This document shows, piece after piece, positions 1 to 8,671 of a DNA stretch of 42,153 bases (position 1 is its first letter; each line of letters opens with the position of its first letter). The position numbers and the translations under genes were made by a program. The notes under the pieces were generated by a model. The model saw nothing but the letters and a program-made list of their open reading frames with translations. It was not told where the DNA came from and searched no databases. Source of the DNA: Methylococcales bacterium (lineage in GTDB: Bacteria > Pseudomonadota > Gammaproteobacteria > Methylococcales > Methylomonadaceae); contig JAQTOX010000008.1 in the NCBI GenBank assembly GCA_028713055.1, forward strand, positions 1 through 42,153, written 5' to 3'.

Positions 1-372
1 CAAACGATCAAGTTCACGCAATAATTCAATTCGCATCACACGCTGTGCGCTTTCAACTTGCACGGCTGGTTCAACGTTTCCGCTCAAACGCATCCGCGAA
101 AATTCTTTGTAACCGGCTAAAAAGATTTTTTCAATGCCTTCTGGTTCAAAATCTTTCGCCGCGAGTTTGCGATAAAGCTCTGACAACGAAACGCCTGACC
201 AAAATTGCTCTTCAAATTCGTCCGTGATTTCAATCGCGCGGTTGAGTTCTTTGCGTTTAGAAAAAATAAACGTCCATGATACGAGTGAGGCGGTAAATAA
301 AACCAGCATCACAAATTGCACCACAAAACTGGCTTCGGTGACTAAATGGAAAATCGATAAATCAGTGTTCAT
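1..372 (-). CDS. tolQ: TolQ, Tol-Pal proton-channel subunit (N-terminal part; gene runs off the window)
   Basis: The minus strand from 372 encodes [20 protein letters not shown] followed by a hydrophobic helix and the segment VSWTFIFSKRKELNRA, which is the characteristic TolQ start (first membrane helix plus cytoplasmic arm). TolQ with TolR forms the inner-membrane proton channel that energises TolA for outer-membrane constriction at division. Only about 124 residues are present; the gene continues beyond base 1. Its ATG lies inside the last codons of ybgC (11-base overlap), the usual ybgC-tolQ arrangement, so the start is well supported. tolR, tolA, tolB and pal would be expected beyond the edge. 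ExbB is a homologue, but gene order favours TolQ. Confidence 0.93.
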   Translation of the reverse strand, partial: MNTDLSIFHLVTEASFVVQFVMLVLFTASLVSWTFIFSKRKELNRAIEITDEFEEQFWSGVSLSELYRKLAAKDFEPEGIEKIFLAGYKEFSRMRLSGNVEPAVQVESAQRVMRIELLRELDRL

Positions 373-778
373 TGTTTTTAGTTAAAAATGCGTCAAATAA
401 AAAATCAGGAATGGCGGTCGGTTGAAATGCCTCTGCATTGATGCAAACAATCCGGCAGCTACAAGTGCAAAGCGTTATATCACTGCACTTAATGGTTTGT
501 TCAAACGTAAAACTTGCCTTTTTCAATTGTGAAATAACCGCGCTAACGTGCAGTAAATCATTAAATTTTGCGGGACGTAAATAATCAATTTGCATATTTT
601 TTACAGCAAAAATAATGCCCGCTTGTGCGCGTAATTCGTTTTGCTCAAAACCTAAATCACGCAACATTTCTGTTCTGGTGCGTTCAAAAAAATTTAAATA
701 GTTTGCATGATACACCACGCCGCCTGCGTCAGTGTCTTCGTAATAAACACGAATTGGAAAAATAAAAGGTGTTTTCAT
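362..778 (-). CDS. ybgC: YbgC, Tol-Pal associated acyl-CoA thioesterase
   Basis: This 138-residue protein is the usual length for the family and has a hot-dog fold signature near the N-terminus: [20 protein letters not shown] at about residues 13-32. It contains the catalytic aspartate of the D-T-D-x-G-x-V-Y-H block. YbgC hydrolyses acyl-CoA thioesters and sits at the head of tol-pal operons, possibly linking phospholipid metabolism to the cell envelope. It overlaps ruvB upstream by four bases (ATGA) and tolQ downstream by eleven, so ruvB, ybgC and tolQ are very probably translationally coupled on one transcript. Nothing in it looks damaged. Confidence 0.95.
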   Translation of the reverse strand: MKTPFIFPIRVYYEDTDAGGVVYHANYLNFFERTRTEMLRDLGFEQNELRAQAGIIFAVKNMQIDYLRPAKFNDLLHVSAVISQLKKASFTFEQTIKCSDITLCTCSCRIVCINAEAFQPTAIPDFLFDAFLTKNNEH

Positions 779-1812
779 GATTCAAATAAATCGACATTTG
801 CTGTTGCAACTTTTGGGGCAGTCAAACCAAAATGCAAGTAAGCTGCCGACGTTGCTACACGTCCACGAGGCGTTCGCATAATAAAACCTTGTTGCAATAA
901 ATACGGTTCTAAAACATCTTCAATCGTGCCGCGTTCTTCACTAATTGCTGCGGCTAAGGTATCTAAACCAACAGGACCGCCAGAAAAATTCTCGATAAGC
1001 GTTAATAAAAACTTTCTATCTAAACTATCAAAACCATTGCTATCGACTTTCAACATTGTTAAGGCTTCGGCGGCAACCTGTTCGGTAATAATGCCGCTGC
1101 TTTTTACTTGTGCAAAATCTCGCACACGGCGTAATAATCGGTTGGCAATGCGTGGTGTGCCGCGTGAGCGTTTAGCAATTTCAACTGCCCCTTTGGGTTC
1201 AATCCCCATTTTTAAAACCTGCGCCGAACGGGTAACGATGCTGGTTAATTCTTCAACAGTGTAAAAAACTAAACGTTGCACAATGCCAAATCTGTCGCGC
1301 AATGGTGAAGTTAATAATCCCGCGCGAGTTGTCGCGCCAATTAACGTAAATGGCGGCAAATCGATTTTAATTGACCGTGCCGCTGCTCCTTCGCCAATCA
1401 TCAAATCAAGCTGATAATCTTCCATTGCTGGATATAAAATTTCTTCAACGGCAGGACTTAAACGGTGAATTTCGTCGATAAACAGCACGTCGTGTTTTTC
1501 TAAATTCGTGAGTAACGCCGCTAAATCTCCCGCTTTTTCTAAAACGGGGGCAGCAGTTTGGCGTAAATTTACGCCCATTTCACTGGCAATAATCATCGCC
1601 AGTGTCGTTTTACCTAAACCTGGCGGACCAAAAATTAACGTGTGATCTAAGGCTTCTTGTCGCGCCAATGTCGCTTCAATGAAAATTTCCATTTGTGTGC
1701 GACATTCTTCTTGACCAACATAATCCGCCAATTTTTTTGGGCGCATCGCACGGTCAAAGCCTTCGTCGCCCTGCCCTGTATTTGCAGTAATTAAACGGTC
1801 TTGAGCAATCAT
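775..1812 (-). CDS. ruvB: RuvB, Holliday junction branch-migration ATPase
   Basis: This 345-residue AAA+ ATPase has Walker A GPPGLGKT at residues 62-69 and Walker B DEIH at 113-116. Sensor and arginine-finger regions follow ([19 protein letters not shown]), and a C-terminal winged helix ends in RTPRGR. It forms the hexameric motor that, with RuvA, drives branch migration of Holliday junctions before RuvC resolves them. Length matches the family. It overlaps ruvA (four bases) and ybgC (four bases), so the ruvCAB set is intact and contiguous. I see no SOS (LexA) box directly upstream, because the gene is internal to the operon. Confidence 0.97.
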   Translation of the reverse strand: MIAQDRLITANTGQGDEGFDRAMRPKKLADYVGQEECRTQMEIFIEATLARQEALDHTLIFGPPGLGKTTLAMIIASEMGVNLRQTAAPVLEKAGDLAALLTNLEKHDVLFIDEIHRLSPAVEEILYPAMEDYQLDLMIGEGAAARSIKIDLPPFTLIGATTRAGLLTSPLRDRFGIVQRLVFYTVEELTSIVTRSAQVLKMGIEPKGAVEIAKRSRGTPRIANRLLRRVRDFAQVKSSGIITEQVAAEALTMLKVDSNGFDSLDRKFLLTLIENFSGGPVGLDTLAAAISEERGTIEDVLEPYLLQQGFIMRTPRGRVATSAAYLHFGLTAPKVATANVDLFES

Positions 1813-2387
1813 TTCACAGCACTTTGCAATGCCAATCGAATAATCATTTCACAACTTTTACCTTCGGGTTGAATCGCAGAAACCATGCGACTGGCATCAA
1901 GCGGTTTATAACCAAGCGAACACAACGCACTAATCGCTTCTTCTCTGGCATTGCCAACATTGGCAAACGCAGGTGCATTTTCAAGTTTTGGCAATTTGTC
2001 GCGCAACTCCATCACTAAACGTTCAGCGGTCTTTTTGCCCACACCGGGTAATTTAACTAACGCGGCGGTGTCGTTATTTTGCACGCAGATTTGAAACTGC
2101 TCGGCCGTTTGTCCTGATAAAATCGTCAATGCCAATTTTGCGCCGACACCACTGATTTTAATCAGCGTTTTAAACAGCGTTTTATCTGCTTCAGTTGTAA
2201 AACCAAATAAACTGTGCGCGTCTTCTCGAACGACTAAATGCGTTTGTAAGGTAATTTCTGCACCCATATCGGGTAAATCATAAAACACTGTCATCGGGGC
2301 TTCGATTTCGTATCCTACGCCGTTCACGTCTAAAACGATTAACGGCGGAGTTTTCAAAGCAATTTTACCGCGCAAAAAACCAATCAT
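1809..2387 (-). CDS. ruvA: RuvA, Holliday junction DNA-binding subunit
   Basis: From the ATG at 2387 the protein is 192 residues and begins MIGFLRGKI, the near-invariant RuvA start. A longer frame reaching back to 2441 would add 18 residues lying inside ruvC; I reject it because the ATG at 2387 forms an ATGA overlap with the ruvC stop and gives the family start. The OB-fold domain comes first. Helix-hairpin-helix motifs follow ([13 protein letters not shown] and [13 protein letters not shown]), then the flexible linker and the RuvB-binding C-terminal domain ([16 protein letters not shown]). RuvA tetramers hold the junction square-planar for RuvB. Confidence 0.96.
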   Translation of the reverse strand: MIGFLRGKIALKTPPLIVLDVNGVGYEIEAPMTVFYDLPDMGAEITLQTHLVVREDAHSLFGFTTEADKTLFKTLIKISGVGAKLALTILSGQTAEQFQICVQNNDTAALVKLPGVGKKTAERLVMELRDKLPKLENAPAFANVGNAREEAISALCSLGYKPLDASRMVSAIQPEGKSCEMIIRLALQSAVK

Positions 2388-2881
2388 TGTCGAATCCCCG
2401 TTTGCAAACGTTGTTGAGTTTGCGCGTAATGGGCGTGACAAATCGCAATGCCTAATGCGTCGCTTGCGTCAATTTGCAAATTCCCCTGAATATTCAACAA
2501 AAGTTTGACCATGTGTTGTACTTGTAATTTATCTGCGCTGCCTTTGCCGACAATGGCTTGTTTGACTTGCCGCGCGGCATATTCAAAAACGGGAATGTCA
2601 TGCGTTTGCACTGCACAAATCGCAGCACCTCGCGCTTGCCCCAGTTTTAACGCCGAATCCGCATTTTTACTCATAAACACTTGTTCAATTGCCATTTGCT
2701 GTGGCTGATATTCATTGACTAATTGCAAAATGCCATCAAAAACTTGTTTTAATTTACGCGGCAAATCATCAGCTTGAATTTTCAACGCGCCACTTGCAAT
2801 GTAACGATAACCGTTCGGCACAATTTCAATAATGCCATAGCCAGTTAGACGCGAACCAGGGTCAATCCCTAAAATTTTCAC
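2384..2881 (-). CDS. ruvC: RuvC, Holliday junction resolvase
   Basis: This 165-residue RNase H-fold endonuclease resolves Holliday junctions. It begins with the family motif ILGIDPGSRLTGYG carrying the first catalytic Asp (residue 7). The catalytic Glu is in IEQVF, and the C-terminal acidic pair is in DASDALGIAICHAH. The start codon is GTG at 2881, sharing its first G with the TAG stop of yebC, so termination-reinitiation is likely. The gene is followed by ruvA with a four-base overlap. All catalytic residues appear intact. Confidence 0.96.
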   Translation of the reverse strand: MKILGIDPGSRLTGYGIIEIVPNGYRYIASGALKIQADDLPRKLKQVFDGILQLVNEYQPQQMAIEQVFMSKNADSALKLGQARGAAICAVQTHDIPVFEYAARQVKQAIVGKGSADKLQVQHMVKLLLNIQGNLQIDASDALGIAICHAHYAQTQQRLQTGIRQ

Positions 2882-3627
2882 TAGCCCATTGTCGCCATAA
2901 TTTCATCGCTAATATCACCATTCGAATAGACATTTTGCACGTCGTCTAAATCTTCTAAACGTTCAATTAACAACATCATTTTTTCAGCGTTTTCAGCATC
3001 TAATTCAGCTTTTGTACTGGCTTGCATCGTAATTTCAGAACTTTCAGGCGTAAATCCTGCGGCAACTAACGCTTCTTTAACGTTCAAATAATTTTCAAGC
3101 GTCGTCATGACATCTTTTGAACCATCATCATTGGTGACAACATCGTCTGCACCCGCTTCAATTGCCGCTTCCATCAACGCATCTTCGTCAACATCTGCAC
3201 CATAACTGATAATGCCGATTTTGCTAAACATATACGCCACAGAACCGTCTGTGCCTAAATTACCGCCCGATTTGCTGAACGCATGGCGCACTTCGCCAAC
3301 GGTGCGTTGTTTGTTATCCGTTAAACAATCGACAATAACCGCGACACCACCCGCGCCATAACCTTCATAGCGAATTGATTCATAATTTACGCCTTCCAAG
3401 GTTCCAGACGCTTTTTTGATTGCGGTATCAATCGTGTCACGGCGCATATTTGCCCCTAACGCTTTATCAATTGCCGTGCGTAACGCAGGATTACTTGAGG
3501 GGTCGCCACCTGCACTTTTTACCGCGACGTTAATTTCACGCAAAACCTTGGTGAAAATTTTTGCGCGTTGCGCGTCTTGACCTGCTTTACGGTGTTTAAT
3601 ATTTGCCCATTTACTGTGACCAGCCAT
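2881..3627 (-). CDS. yebC: YebC/TACO1-family protein
   Basis: This 248-residue protein starts [20 protein letters not shown], the hallmark of the YebC family. The conserved RYEGYGAGG and [16 protein letters not shown] blocks lie in the middle. Members act as transcriptional regulators or, as shown for some, as ribosome-associated factors easing translation of polyproline stretches; the sequence cannot decide between these. In gammaproteobacteria yebC commonly precedes ruvC, and here the two share one base. A 33-base gap separates it from the upstream phosphatase gene without an obvious terminator. Confidence 0.95.
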   Translation of the reverse strand: MAGHSKWANIKHRKAGQDAQRAKIFTKVLREINVAVKSAGGDPSSNPALRTAIDKALGANMRRDTIDTAIKKASGTLEGVNYESIRYEGYGAGGVAVIVDCLTDNKQRTVGEVRHAFSKSGGNLGTDGSVAYMFSKIGIISYGADVDEDALMEAAIEAGADDVVTNDDGSKDVMTTLENYLNVKEALVAAGFTPESSEITMQASTKAELDAENAEKMMLLIERLEDLDDVQNVYSNGDISDEIMATMG

Positions 3628-3661
3628 GTTGCTTACTCTCTAAAAATTTTTTGAAAAAAGT

Positions 3662-4405
3662 TTATAAAATATACGGTAGAACCGCTGTTAAATTTTTGTC
3701 GGCAACGAAAAAATCTGCATTTTCACGCACCAATTTTCTATTCACCACGCCACCAAAACCAATCACTTTCGCGCCCGTTTGTTGCGCTTCTAAATCCGTT
3801 TTGCCATCGCCAATGAGAACTAAATTTGTCGCATTCAATGATTTTACGACTGCTGCTTTGCCACCGTTTTTTGCTAACGGAGAATCTATTTCATAGCTTA
3901 CATAATCACCATTTTCAGCAAAATACACATCGACGGCATGAACATTTATTTCGGGAACATTTAATAATTTCGCCAACGGTAAAATCGCGGGCAATAATCC
4001 ACCGCTAATGATATGAACAGTTTTATTATGTTTGGCGAGTTCAGTAAAAACGTCTGTAACGCCTTCAACTAATTCCGCGATATACAAATCTGCCACCCAT
4101 TCAATTGCAACGCGATTTGGTTTAATTAAATCCAATCGTTTGCCATAAATTGCTTCGAGCGACACGTCTCCATTCATTGCGGCATCGGTGAGTTTAGCTA
4201 ATTCATCGCCCAAACCTATGCGCCGCGCTAACTCGTCAATACCTTCGATTTTGCTTAACGTGCTATCGCAATCGAAACAGACAATTTCAGCATTAACAGT
4301 TTCGCTTAATCCAACTTCAAAATGAATTTCAATATCGGGTTGTTCTTGTTGCAAATAATTGATGCCATCAGGGGCAAGTTTGTCTGAAATAAAAATTTTT
4401 TTCAT
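3662..4405 (-). CDS. serB: Phosphoserine phosphatase-like HAD protein with a SerA-like N-terminal stub
   Basis: From the ATG at 4405 the protein has 247 residues. Residues 40 onward are an HAD-IB phosphatase. Motif I is VCFDCDSTLS (Asp45 nucleophile, Asp47 acid-base), motif II the Ser of HIISGG, and motif III LIGDGKTDLEA. The residues IEGIDELA and the cap arrangement fit phosphoserine phosphatase, last step of serine synthesis. Residues 1-34 (MKKIFISDKLAPDGINYLQQ, then a GLSE turn) do not belong to the HAD fold; they resemble the opening strand-helix of 3-phosphoglycerate dehydrogenase (SerA). A longer frame to 4483 would overlap the upstream gene by about 50 bases and is rejected. The function is probable; the N-terminal resemblance is from memory of the SerA consensus. 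Confidence 0.85.
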   Translation of the reverse strand: MKKIFISDKLAPDGINYLQQEQPDIEIHFEVGLSETVNAEIVCFDCDSTLSKIEGIDELARRIGLGDELAKLTDAAMNGDVSLEAIYGKRLDLIKPNRVAIEWVADLYIAELVEGVTDVFTELAKHNKTVHIISGGLLPAILPLAKLLNVPEINVHAVDVYFAENGDYVSYEIDSPLAKNGGKAAVVKSLNATNLVLIGDGKTDLEAQQTGAKVIGFGGVVNRKLVRENADFFVADKNLTAVLPYIL

Positions 4406-4433
4406 AAGGTGAGGTTCAAAGTCAAAAATGAAA

Positions 4434-5627
4434 TTAAGGTTTGTGATAACCCGATGAAACAGGCTTTGAAGCAAGCTTTCCAATCGGTTTTACTACCGTA
4501 ACAACTTTTGCTTTTGTCGGAACGATTGTTTTTTTTGTGACAACGACTTTTGATTTCTCTGTAACTTTAGACGCCGTCTGCCGTTTTGGGGCAACTTTTG
4601 TGTTGGTACTAGAGGCAATCGTTTTAACTGCTGGCTCTACAATTGAGGCCTTAGGCACAGCTAAAATTGCCTCATTTACTTCGGCTTCTTCTGGAGAAAC
4701 AGTACGTTCATAAATCTCTGTTGGATTTCCTGTTTGTTTTTCTAAAGCCTCTTTCAAAGCCATTTGGTTAAATTCAGGCAATTCATAGTTATTCGCTTTC
4801 TGAATCAATGCTAATGCACTCGCCAAACGCTGCTCTACCGTAGTTTCCTCACCTTCCAAATCGGGATGAGATTCAATGTATAAAACGTTATCAAGCCAAC
4901 CCACTTTTATCGGTTGTTTAACAATATAGACAGGCGTTCCCTCACTGACGAGATGGTAAAGTTGATCAATATCTTCAGGATACATTCGAACGCAACCGTG
5001 GGTAATTTGCATTCCAATACCAAAAATTTTATCGATGTCCGTGCCGTGAATTCGGTAATCACCCGGTAAATTTAAATACAGCGCGTAAGCTCCGAGTGGA
5101 TTATGAATGCCGGCCGGAACCACTTCGGGTAAAGGGTCGCCATTTGCGGCATGTTCACGACGAATCGATTCTGGTGGTCGCCAAACGGGATCCTTGACTT
5201 TTTTCTGAATCGTTGTTTTTCCCAGTGGCGTGTTCCAATCCTGTCGCCCTACACCGTGTGCAAACGAATATATTTTGCCATCTGTCGAATAATAATACAT
5301 TCGGTATTCAGCGATATTGAGTGTAATGCCAATATGTGGCGAATCAGGTAAAACACGCTTATTTGGCAATGTGATAATTTGATCTTTTTTAATAAGCCAA
5401 CGATCTAAATCTTGATTCAAACGGATAATTTCCATCTGTCCCAATGAAAAACGTCGCGCCACGTCAAGCAACGTCTCATTTTTTTCGGCGCGGGTCACTG
5501 CAATTTCATTCGGATATTCTGCAACCACGCTGTCATGCAATTTTATGGGTGGATTATAGACAGTCGCAAAACTCGATTGAGACAGCAAAGTTAAAATGGT
5601 GACGGCAAAAGAAACGCGGATTTTCAT
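4434..5627 (-). CDS. Periplasmic L,D-transpeptidase (ErfK/YbiS/YcfS type)
   Basis: This 397-residue exported protein has a signal peptide (cleavage near residue 21, after SSFA), then a LysM-like peptidoglycan-binding stretch at about 42-90 (ETLLDVARRFSLGQMEIIRL). The YkuD catalytic domain follows, with the signature IHGTD, then THGCVRM, with His210 and the nucleophilic Cys212. Such enzymes make 3-3 peptidoglycan cross-links or attach lipoproteins to meso-diaminopimelate. The last 110 residues are an Ala-, Lys-, Val- and Pro-rich tail that is probably disordered and basic. The enzyme class is clear; which E. coli paralogue it matches is not. Confidence 0.92.
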   Translation of the reverse strand: MKIRVSFAVTILTLLSQSSFATVYNPPIKLHDSVVAEYPNEIAVTRAEKNETLLDVARRFSLGQMEIIRLNQDLDRWLIKKDQIITLPNKRVLPDSPHIGITLNIAEYRMYYYSTDGKIYSFAHGVGRQDWNTPLGKTTIQKKVKDPVWRPPESIRREHAANGDPLPEVVPAGIHNPLGAYALYLNLPGDYRIHGTDIDKIFGIGMQITHGCVRMYPEDIDQLYHLVSEGTPVYIVKQPIKVGWLDNVLYIESHPDLEGEETTVEQRLASALALIQKANNYELPEFNQMALKEALEKQTGNPTEIYERTVSPEEAEVNEAILAVPKASIVEPAVKTIASSTNTKVAPKRQTASKVTEKSKVVVTKKTIVPTKAKVVTVVKPIGKLASKPVSSGYHKP

Positions 5628-5730
5628 TAAAATAAAAACTCAATAAACAAGGAGATAATTAAAAAACTTAACTCATTTTAGCAATAAAAATAAGTCACGT
5701 CTTAACTTTAAACCACGTTATTTTGTGAAA

Positions 5731-6405
5731 TCAAAACAACAAAAATCCAAAACCATATTGGGCAACAGCAGATAATGACGACAATGAAGGTGTTGCCCAA
5801 TAGAAAAAAATAGTTAAAAGTGCCATCAACGCGGATGACGGCAAATTTTTATAGTTAAACAATTTTAACGCCGTGCCAAATGATTTTTTCATGCGCCGAT
5901 TCGACAAATCCACGCTGTACATTTCGTCTAATAACAAATGAACCAAAAAACCAAAGCCCAAAAAAAATCCATTTAACCACGCATACACTGCATTTTGTTT
6001 GAATGCGTAATTACTGACGCAAACTATTAACAACGAAAAAAATAGCAACGCTAAAACTGAATGAAAAATACCACGATGCACTGTGAACCGTGCTAATGAT
6101 GCTAAAACTAAATAGCGCGTTAGCCAGTAAATTCCTGCTGCCAATACCAATAATTGATATGAAGTAACGTAAGACTTCAATGCTGATAAAACCGCTGTCA
6201 CAGAAAGTAATGCTAATATGTTAAACAACAAACGTACTGGCTTTGAATTTACGGCATCCACATCTGGCAACATTCCGCCGACAATTCCAAGAAAGATTAA
6301 CCACGGTGCGTGCGAAAAATCCATCACGTTTGCATTTACGCCTAACACCGCAACGACACTGCTACTACTCGCCGCCCCTGAAAGATGTACGTTAAAATTT
6401 GCCAT
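5731..6405 (-). CDS. YdjM/DUF457-type membrane metal-dependent hydrolase
   Basis: This 224-residue protein has several membrane helices and the conserved polar motifs of the YdjM (DUF457) family. These are an N-terminal NxHL (residues 4-7), GGMLPDVDA at the end of a helix, HRGIFHS in the middle and HLLLDEMY later. The Asp and His residues are thought to form a metal site facing the membrane, by analogy with phospholipase C-like and YfhO/LexA-regulated relatives; the substrate is unknown. Two bases separate it from the heme A synthase upstream, so it is probably in that operon. The start MANFNVHL is the only sensible one. Confidence 0.85.
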   Translation of the reverse strand: MANFNVHLSGAASSSSVVAVLGVNANVMDFSHAPWLIFLGIVGGMLPDVDAVNSKPVRLLFNILALLSVTAVLSALKSYVTSYQLLVLAAGIYWLTRYLVLASLARFTVHRGIFHSVLALLFFSLLIVCVSNYAFKQNAVYAWLNGFFLGFGFLVHLLLDEMYSVDLSNRRMKKSFGTALKLFNYKNLPSSALMALLTIFFYWATPSLSSLSAVAQYGFGFLLF

Positions 6406-6407
6406 TT

Positions 6408-7391
6408 TTATGCAACAATTTTCAGCGTGCTATAACGCAACGCTATCCACATAAAAAACTGCGTGCCTAAAATCAAATTCGCCATCAATAAATGAATGGG
6501 TTGCGCGACAGGTGGCATCCCCAATCGGTCTAAACTCACACCCGCTAAAATTGCAATCACAATTAAACTAAAAAGCAATAATCCTACGCGAACCAACGGG
6601 TGATTTTTTTCCACGTTGTGCCAAAGTTGCCAAACCAACCACAGATTAGTAAATAAAATCAGCGACGAAAACGATCGATGTACATAAAAAATTATCGGAA
6701 AATCTTCGCGCCAAAATTGGCGGTCAATGTAAGCATGTTCAAGAGAAATAAAATCAACCGCTTCGCGCACTTGTGTTCCCATTGCGATTTGCAATAACGA
6801 CATTCCTAATACGATCAGCAAAACACTTTTAAATTTTGCAGGCAAAACTCTTAAATCAATAGATACAAAATTATCACGTTGCGAACGTGTAATCGTGTAA
6901 ATCAACAATGCAACAATCATTAGCGCAACCATCATGTGAATGGTAATTTTTAGAGGATTCAAATTACTCGACACAACAGTTGAACCGAGCCAACCTTGAA
7001 AACCCACTAATAAAAATGCCGTTACAGATAAATAAAAAACTGGTTTATCGGTTTTTAAATAAATCCGTGACGACCACGCAGTTAAAAAAATCAAAAAGCC
7101 AATCGTCATACCAACCAATCGATTCGTATATTCCGTCCACGTTTTAACGGGATTAAATTCTGTGTTTTCATAACCACGATGGGCATAAATTTCGTGGTAG
7201 TTCAGCGGAAGTTGCGCCTCTGAAGTAGGTGGAATCCATTGTCCAAAGCAAGTGGGCCAATCAGGACAACCCATTCCTGCACCTGAGGCTCGAACAATTC
7301 CACCCGCTAAAATTACAAGATAAACCGCACAAATGGTCAACATTCCCAAACGTCGAAAACGTAACGCTGCTGTTTCATTCATTATTTTCAT
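6408..7391 (-). CDS. ctaA: Heme A synthase (COX15/CtaA)
   Basis: This 327-residue, eight-helix membrane protein has the COX15/CtaA opening LVILAGGIVRASGAGMGCPDWPTCFGQ (given here only as a pattern: G-x-x-R-x-x-x-x-G-M-x-C-P-D-W-P-x-C). Histidines follow in YHEIYAHRGYENTEF, MEH-type helices and FYVHRSF. It oxidises heme O to heme A for terminal oxidases. The start ATG at 7391 overlaps the ygfZ stop (ATGA), so I prefer it over the ATG three codons later. No oxidase subunit or heme O synthase gene is adjacent, so its partners lie elsewhere. Confidence 0.92.
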   Translation of the reverse strand: MKIMNETAALRFRRLGMLTICAVYLVILAGGIVRASGAGMGCPDWPTCFGQWIPPTSEAQLPLNYHEIYAHRGYENTEFNPVKTWTEYTNRLVGMTIGFLIFLTAWSSRIYLKTDKPVFYLSVTAFLLVGFQGWLGSTVVSSNLNPLKITIHMMVALMIVALLIYTITRSQRDNFVSIDLRVLPAKFKSVLLIVLGMSLLQIAMGTQVREAVDFISLEHAYIDRQFWREDFPIIFYVHRSFSSLILFTNLWLVWQLWHNVEKNHPLVRVGLLLFSLIVIAILAGVSLDRLGMPPVAQPIHLLMANLILGTQFFMWIALRYSTLKIVA

Positions 7392-8131
7392 CCGTCTACA
7401 ATTGTTAAAATTTCTCGTACTGTATTGTTCAACCGTAACGTCAGATTTGTTACTTCAGTATTTAATACACACAAAATGACCATCTTATTCACTGAAATAG
7501 ATTCAACTTTATCTGTATCTTGATTTTTGACTTTACATGGAATCCCGCGTGCTTGTGCTAATAAAACACTGCCTACGTCCTCACCCTCTTCGTTAATAAT
7601 TGAACTATTTGTTTGAACCATCGCATTCGGATCGCAAAGCGCGAGATTTAGCTGACGTTTTACATCACCAAGATAATGAGTGCGTGCCACAATTTCCTGC
7701 CCTGTGTAACAACCTTTAGTAAAACTCACTGCCCCAGTTTCGTCTAACTTTAACGCTTGAGGAATAAATTGCCCACTCGTTTCAGGCAAAATCCACGGTG
7801 TTCTAACGGTAGTTGGTTGTAAAAATTTAGTAATTGGTACATTTTCAATTTCAGAAATTTCAACTTTAGCGCGTAATTTATAATATTCGAGTAGTTTTTG
7901 AATAGTCGCTAACAACGATTTCGGTAAAATCAATAAAAAACCATCTTTTACTTTTGTAATCAAAAAAATGGAAATTACTCTACCTTTCTGATTGCAAAAT
8001 GCGCCCACGTTACTTTTGTTTTCAATAACTGCATTGATGTCACAAGTTATTTGTCCTTGTAAAAAAGTAGCAGCATCTACGCCCATTATGGATAACACAC
8101 CTAAATCCTTTAAATTAATCAACGATTGCAT
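7388..8131 (-). CDS. ygfZ: YgfZ-type folate-binding Fe-S/tRNA modification factor
   Basis: This protein has 247 residues with the YgfZ/GcvT signature KGCYTGQEIVAR at about 139-150, including the conserved Cys141, preceded by the GcvT-like N-terminal domain (FLQGQITCDI). YgfZ uses tetrahydrofolate to help mature certain Fe-S enzymes, among them the tRNA thiomethylase MiaB. At 247 residues it is shorter than E. coli YgfZ (about 326), mostly through a reduced C-terminal domain. It overlaps folA by 13 bases, so a folate-dependent factor and the enzyme that makes tetrahydrofolate are coupled. Assignment is firm at family level. Confidence 0.9.
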   Translation of the reverse strand: MQSLINLKDLGVLSIMGVDAATFLQGQITCDINAVIENKSNVGAFCNQKGRVISIFLITKVKDGFLLILPKSLLATIQKLLEYYKLRAKVEISEIENVPITKFLQPTTVRTPWILPETSGQFIPQALKLDETGAVSFTKGCYTGQEIVARTHYLGDVKRQLNLALCDPNAMVQTNSSIINEEGEDVGSVLLAQARGIPCKVKNQDTDKVESISVNKMVILCVLNTEVTNLTLRLNNTVREILTIVDG

Positions 8132-8616
8132 TTTTTCTCCAATGTTAAAAACCTGTAAATGAAATCCACTTTTTCATCATCACTCACACGTTCACAAGCG
8201 ATTTCGTTCCAATCATGAAAATCAATTTCTGGAAAAAATGTATCACCATCGAATTCCGCTTCAATGTCTGTTAAATAAAGGCATTGTGCCAATGGCAATG
8301 CAGTTTCATAAAGTTTTGTTCCACCAATAATAAATAATTCTTTACCATAATTTTGTGCTGCCTGTAACGCCGTCTCAAGCGAATTGAAAACCAAACAACC
8401 TTCAGGTTTATAATTCAAGTTTTTACTCAAAATCATATTTGTGCGTCCTATTAAAGGTTTGCCAATTGATTCAAAAGTTTTGCGTCCCATCAAAATTGGC
8501 GCGTTCATGGTGATTGTACGAAAACGTTTTAAATCGGCGGATAAGTGCCACGGTATTTTGTTATCTTGCCCAATAACGCGGTTTGCCGACATCGCGACGA
8601 TAAGTGATATTTTCAT
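8119..8616 (-). CDS. folA: Dihydrofolate reductase
   Basis: This is a 165-residue protein of normal length. It has SLIVAMSANRVIGQDNKIPW at the N-terminus, the substrate-binding acidic residue Asp28 in HLSADLKRF, NADPH-binding MGRKTFESIG, and IIGGTKLY. It reduces dihydrofolate to tetrahydrofolate. It begins a minus-strand gene run (folA, ygfZ, heme A synthase, YdjM-like) and is divergent from the asparaginase gene with 55 bases between the starts. Confidence 0.96.
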   Translation of the reverse strand: MKISLIVAMSANRVIGQDNKIPWHLSADLKRFRTITMNAPILMGRKTFESIGKPLIGRTNMILSKNLNYKPEGCLVFNSLETALQAAQNYGKELFIIGGTKLYETALPLAQCLYLTDIEAEFDGDTFFPEIDFHDWNEIACERVSDDEKVDFIYRFLTLEKKCNR

Positions 8617-8671
8617 TTTGTATGGAGCTTGTTATGCTTTAAAAGGGGATGATTTTAATGCAAAAGGGTAT

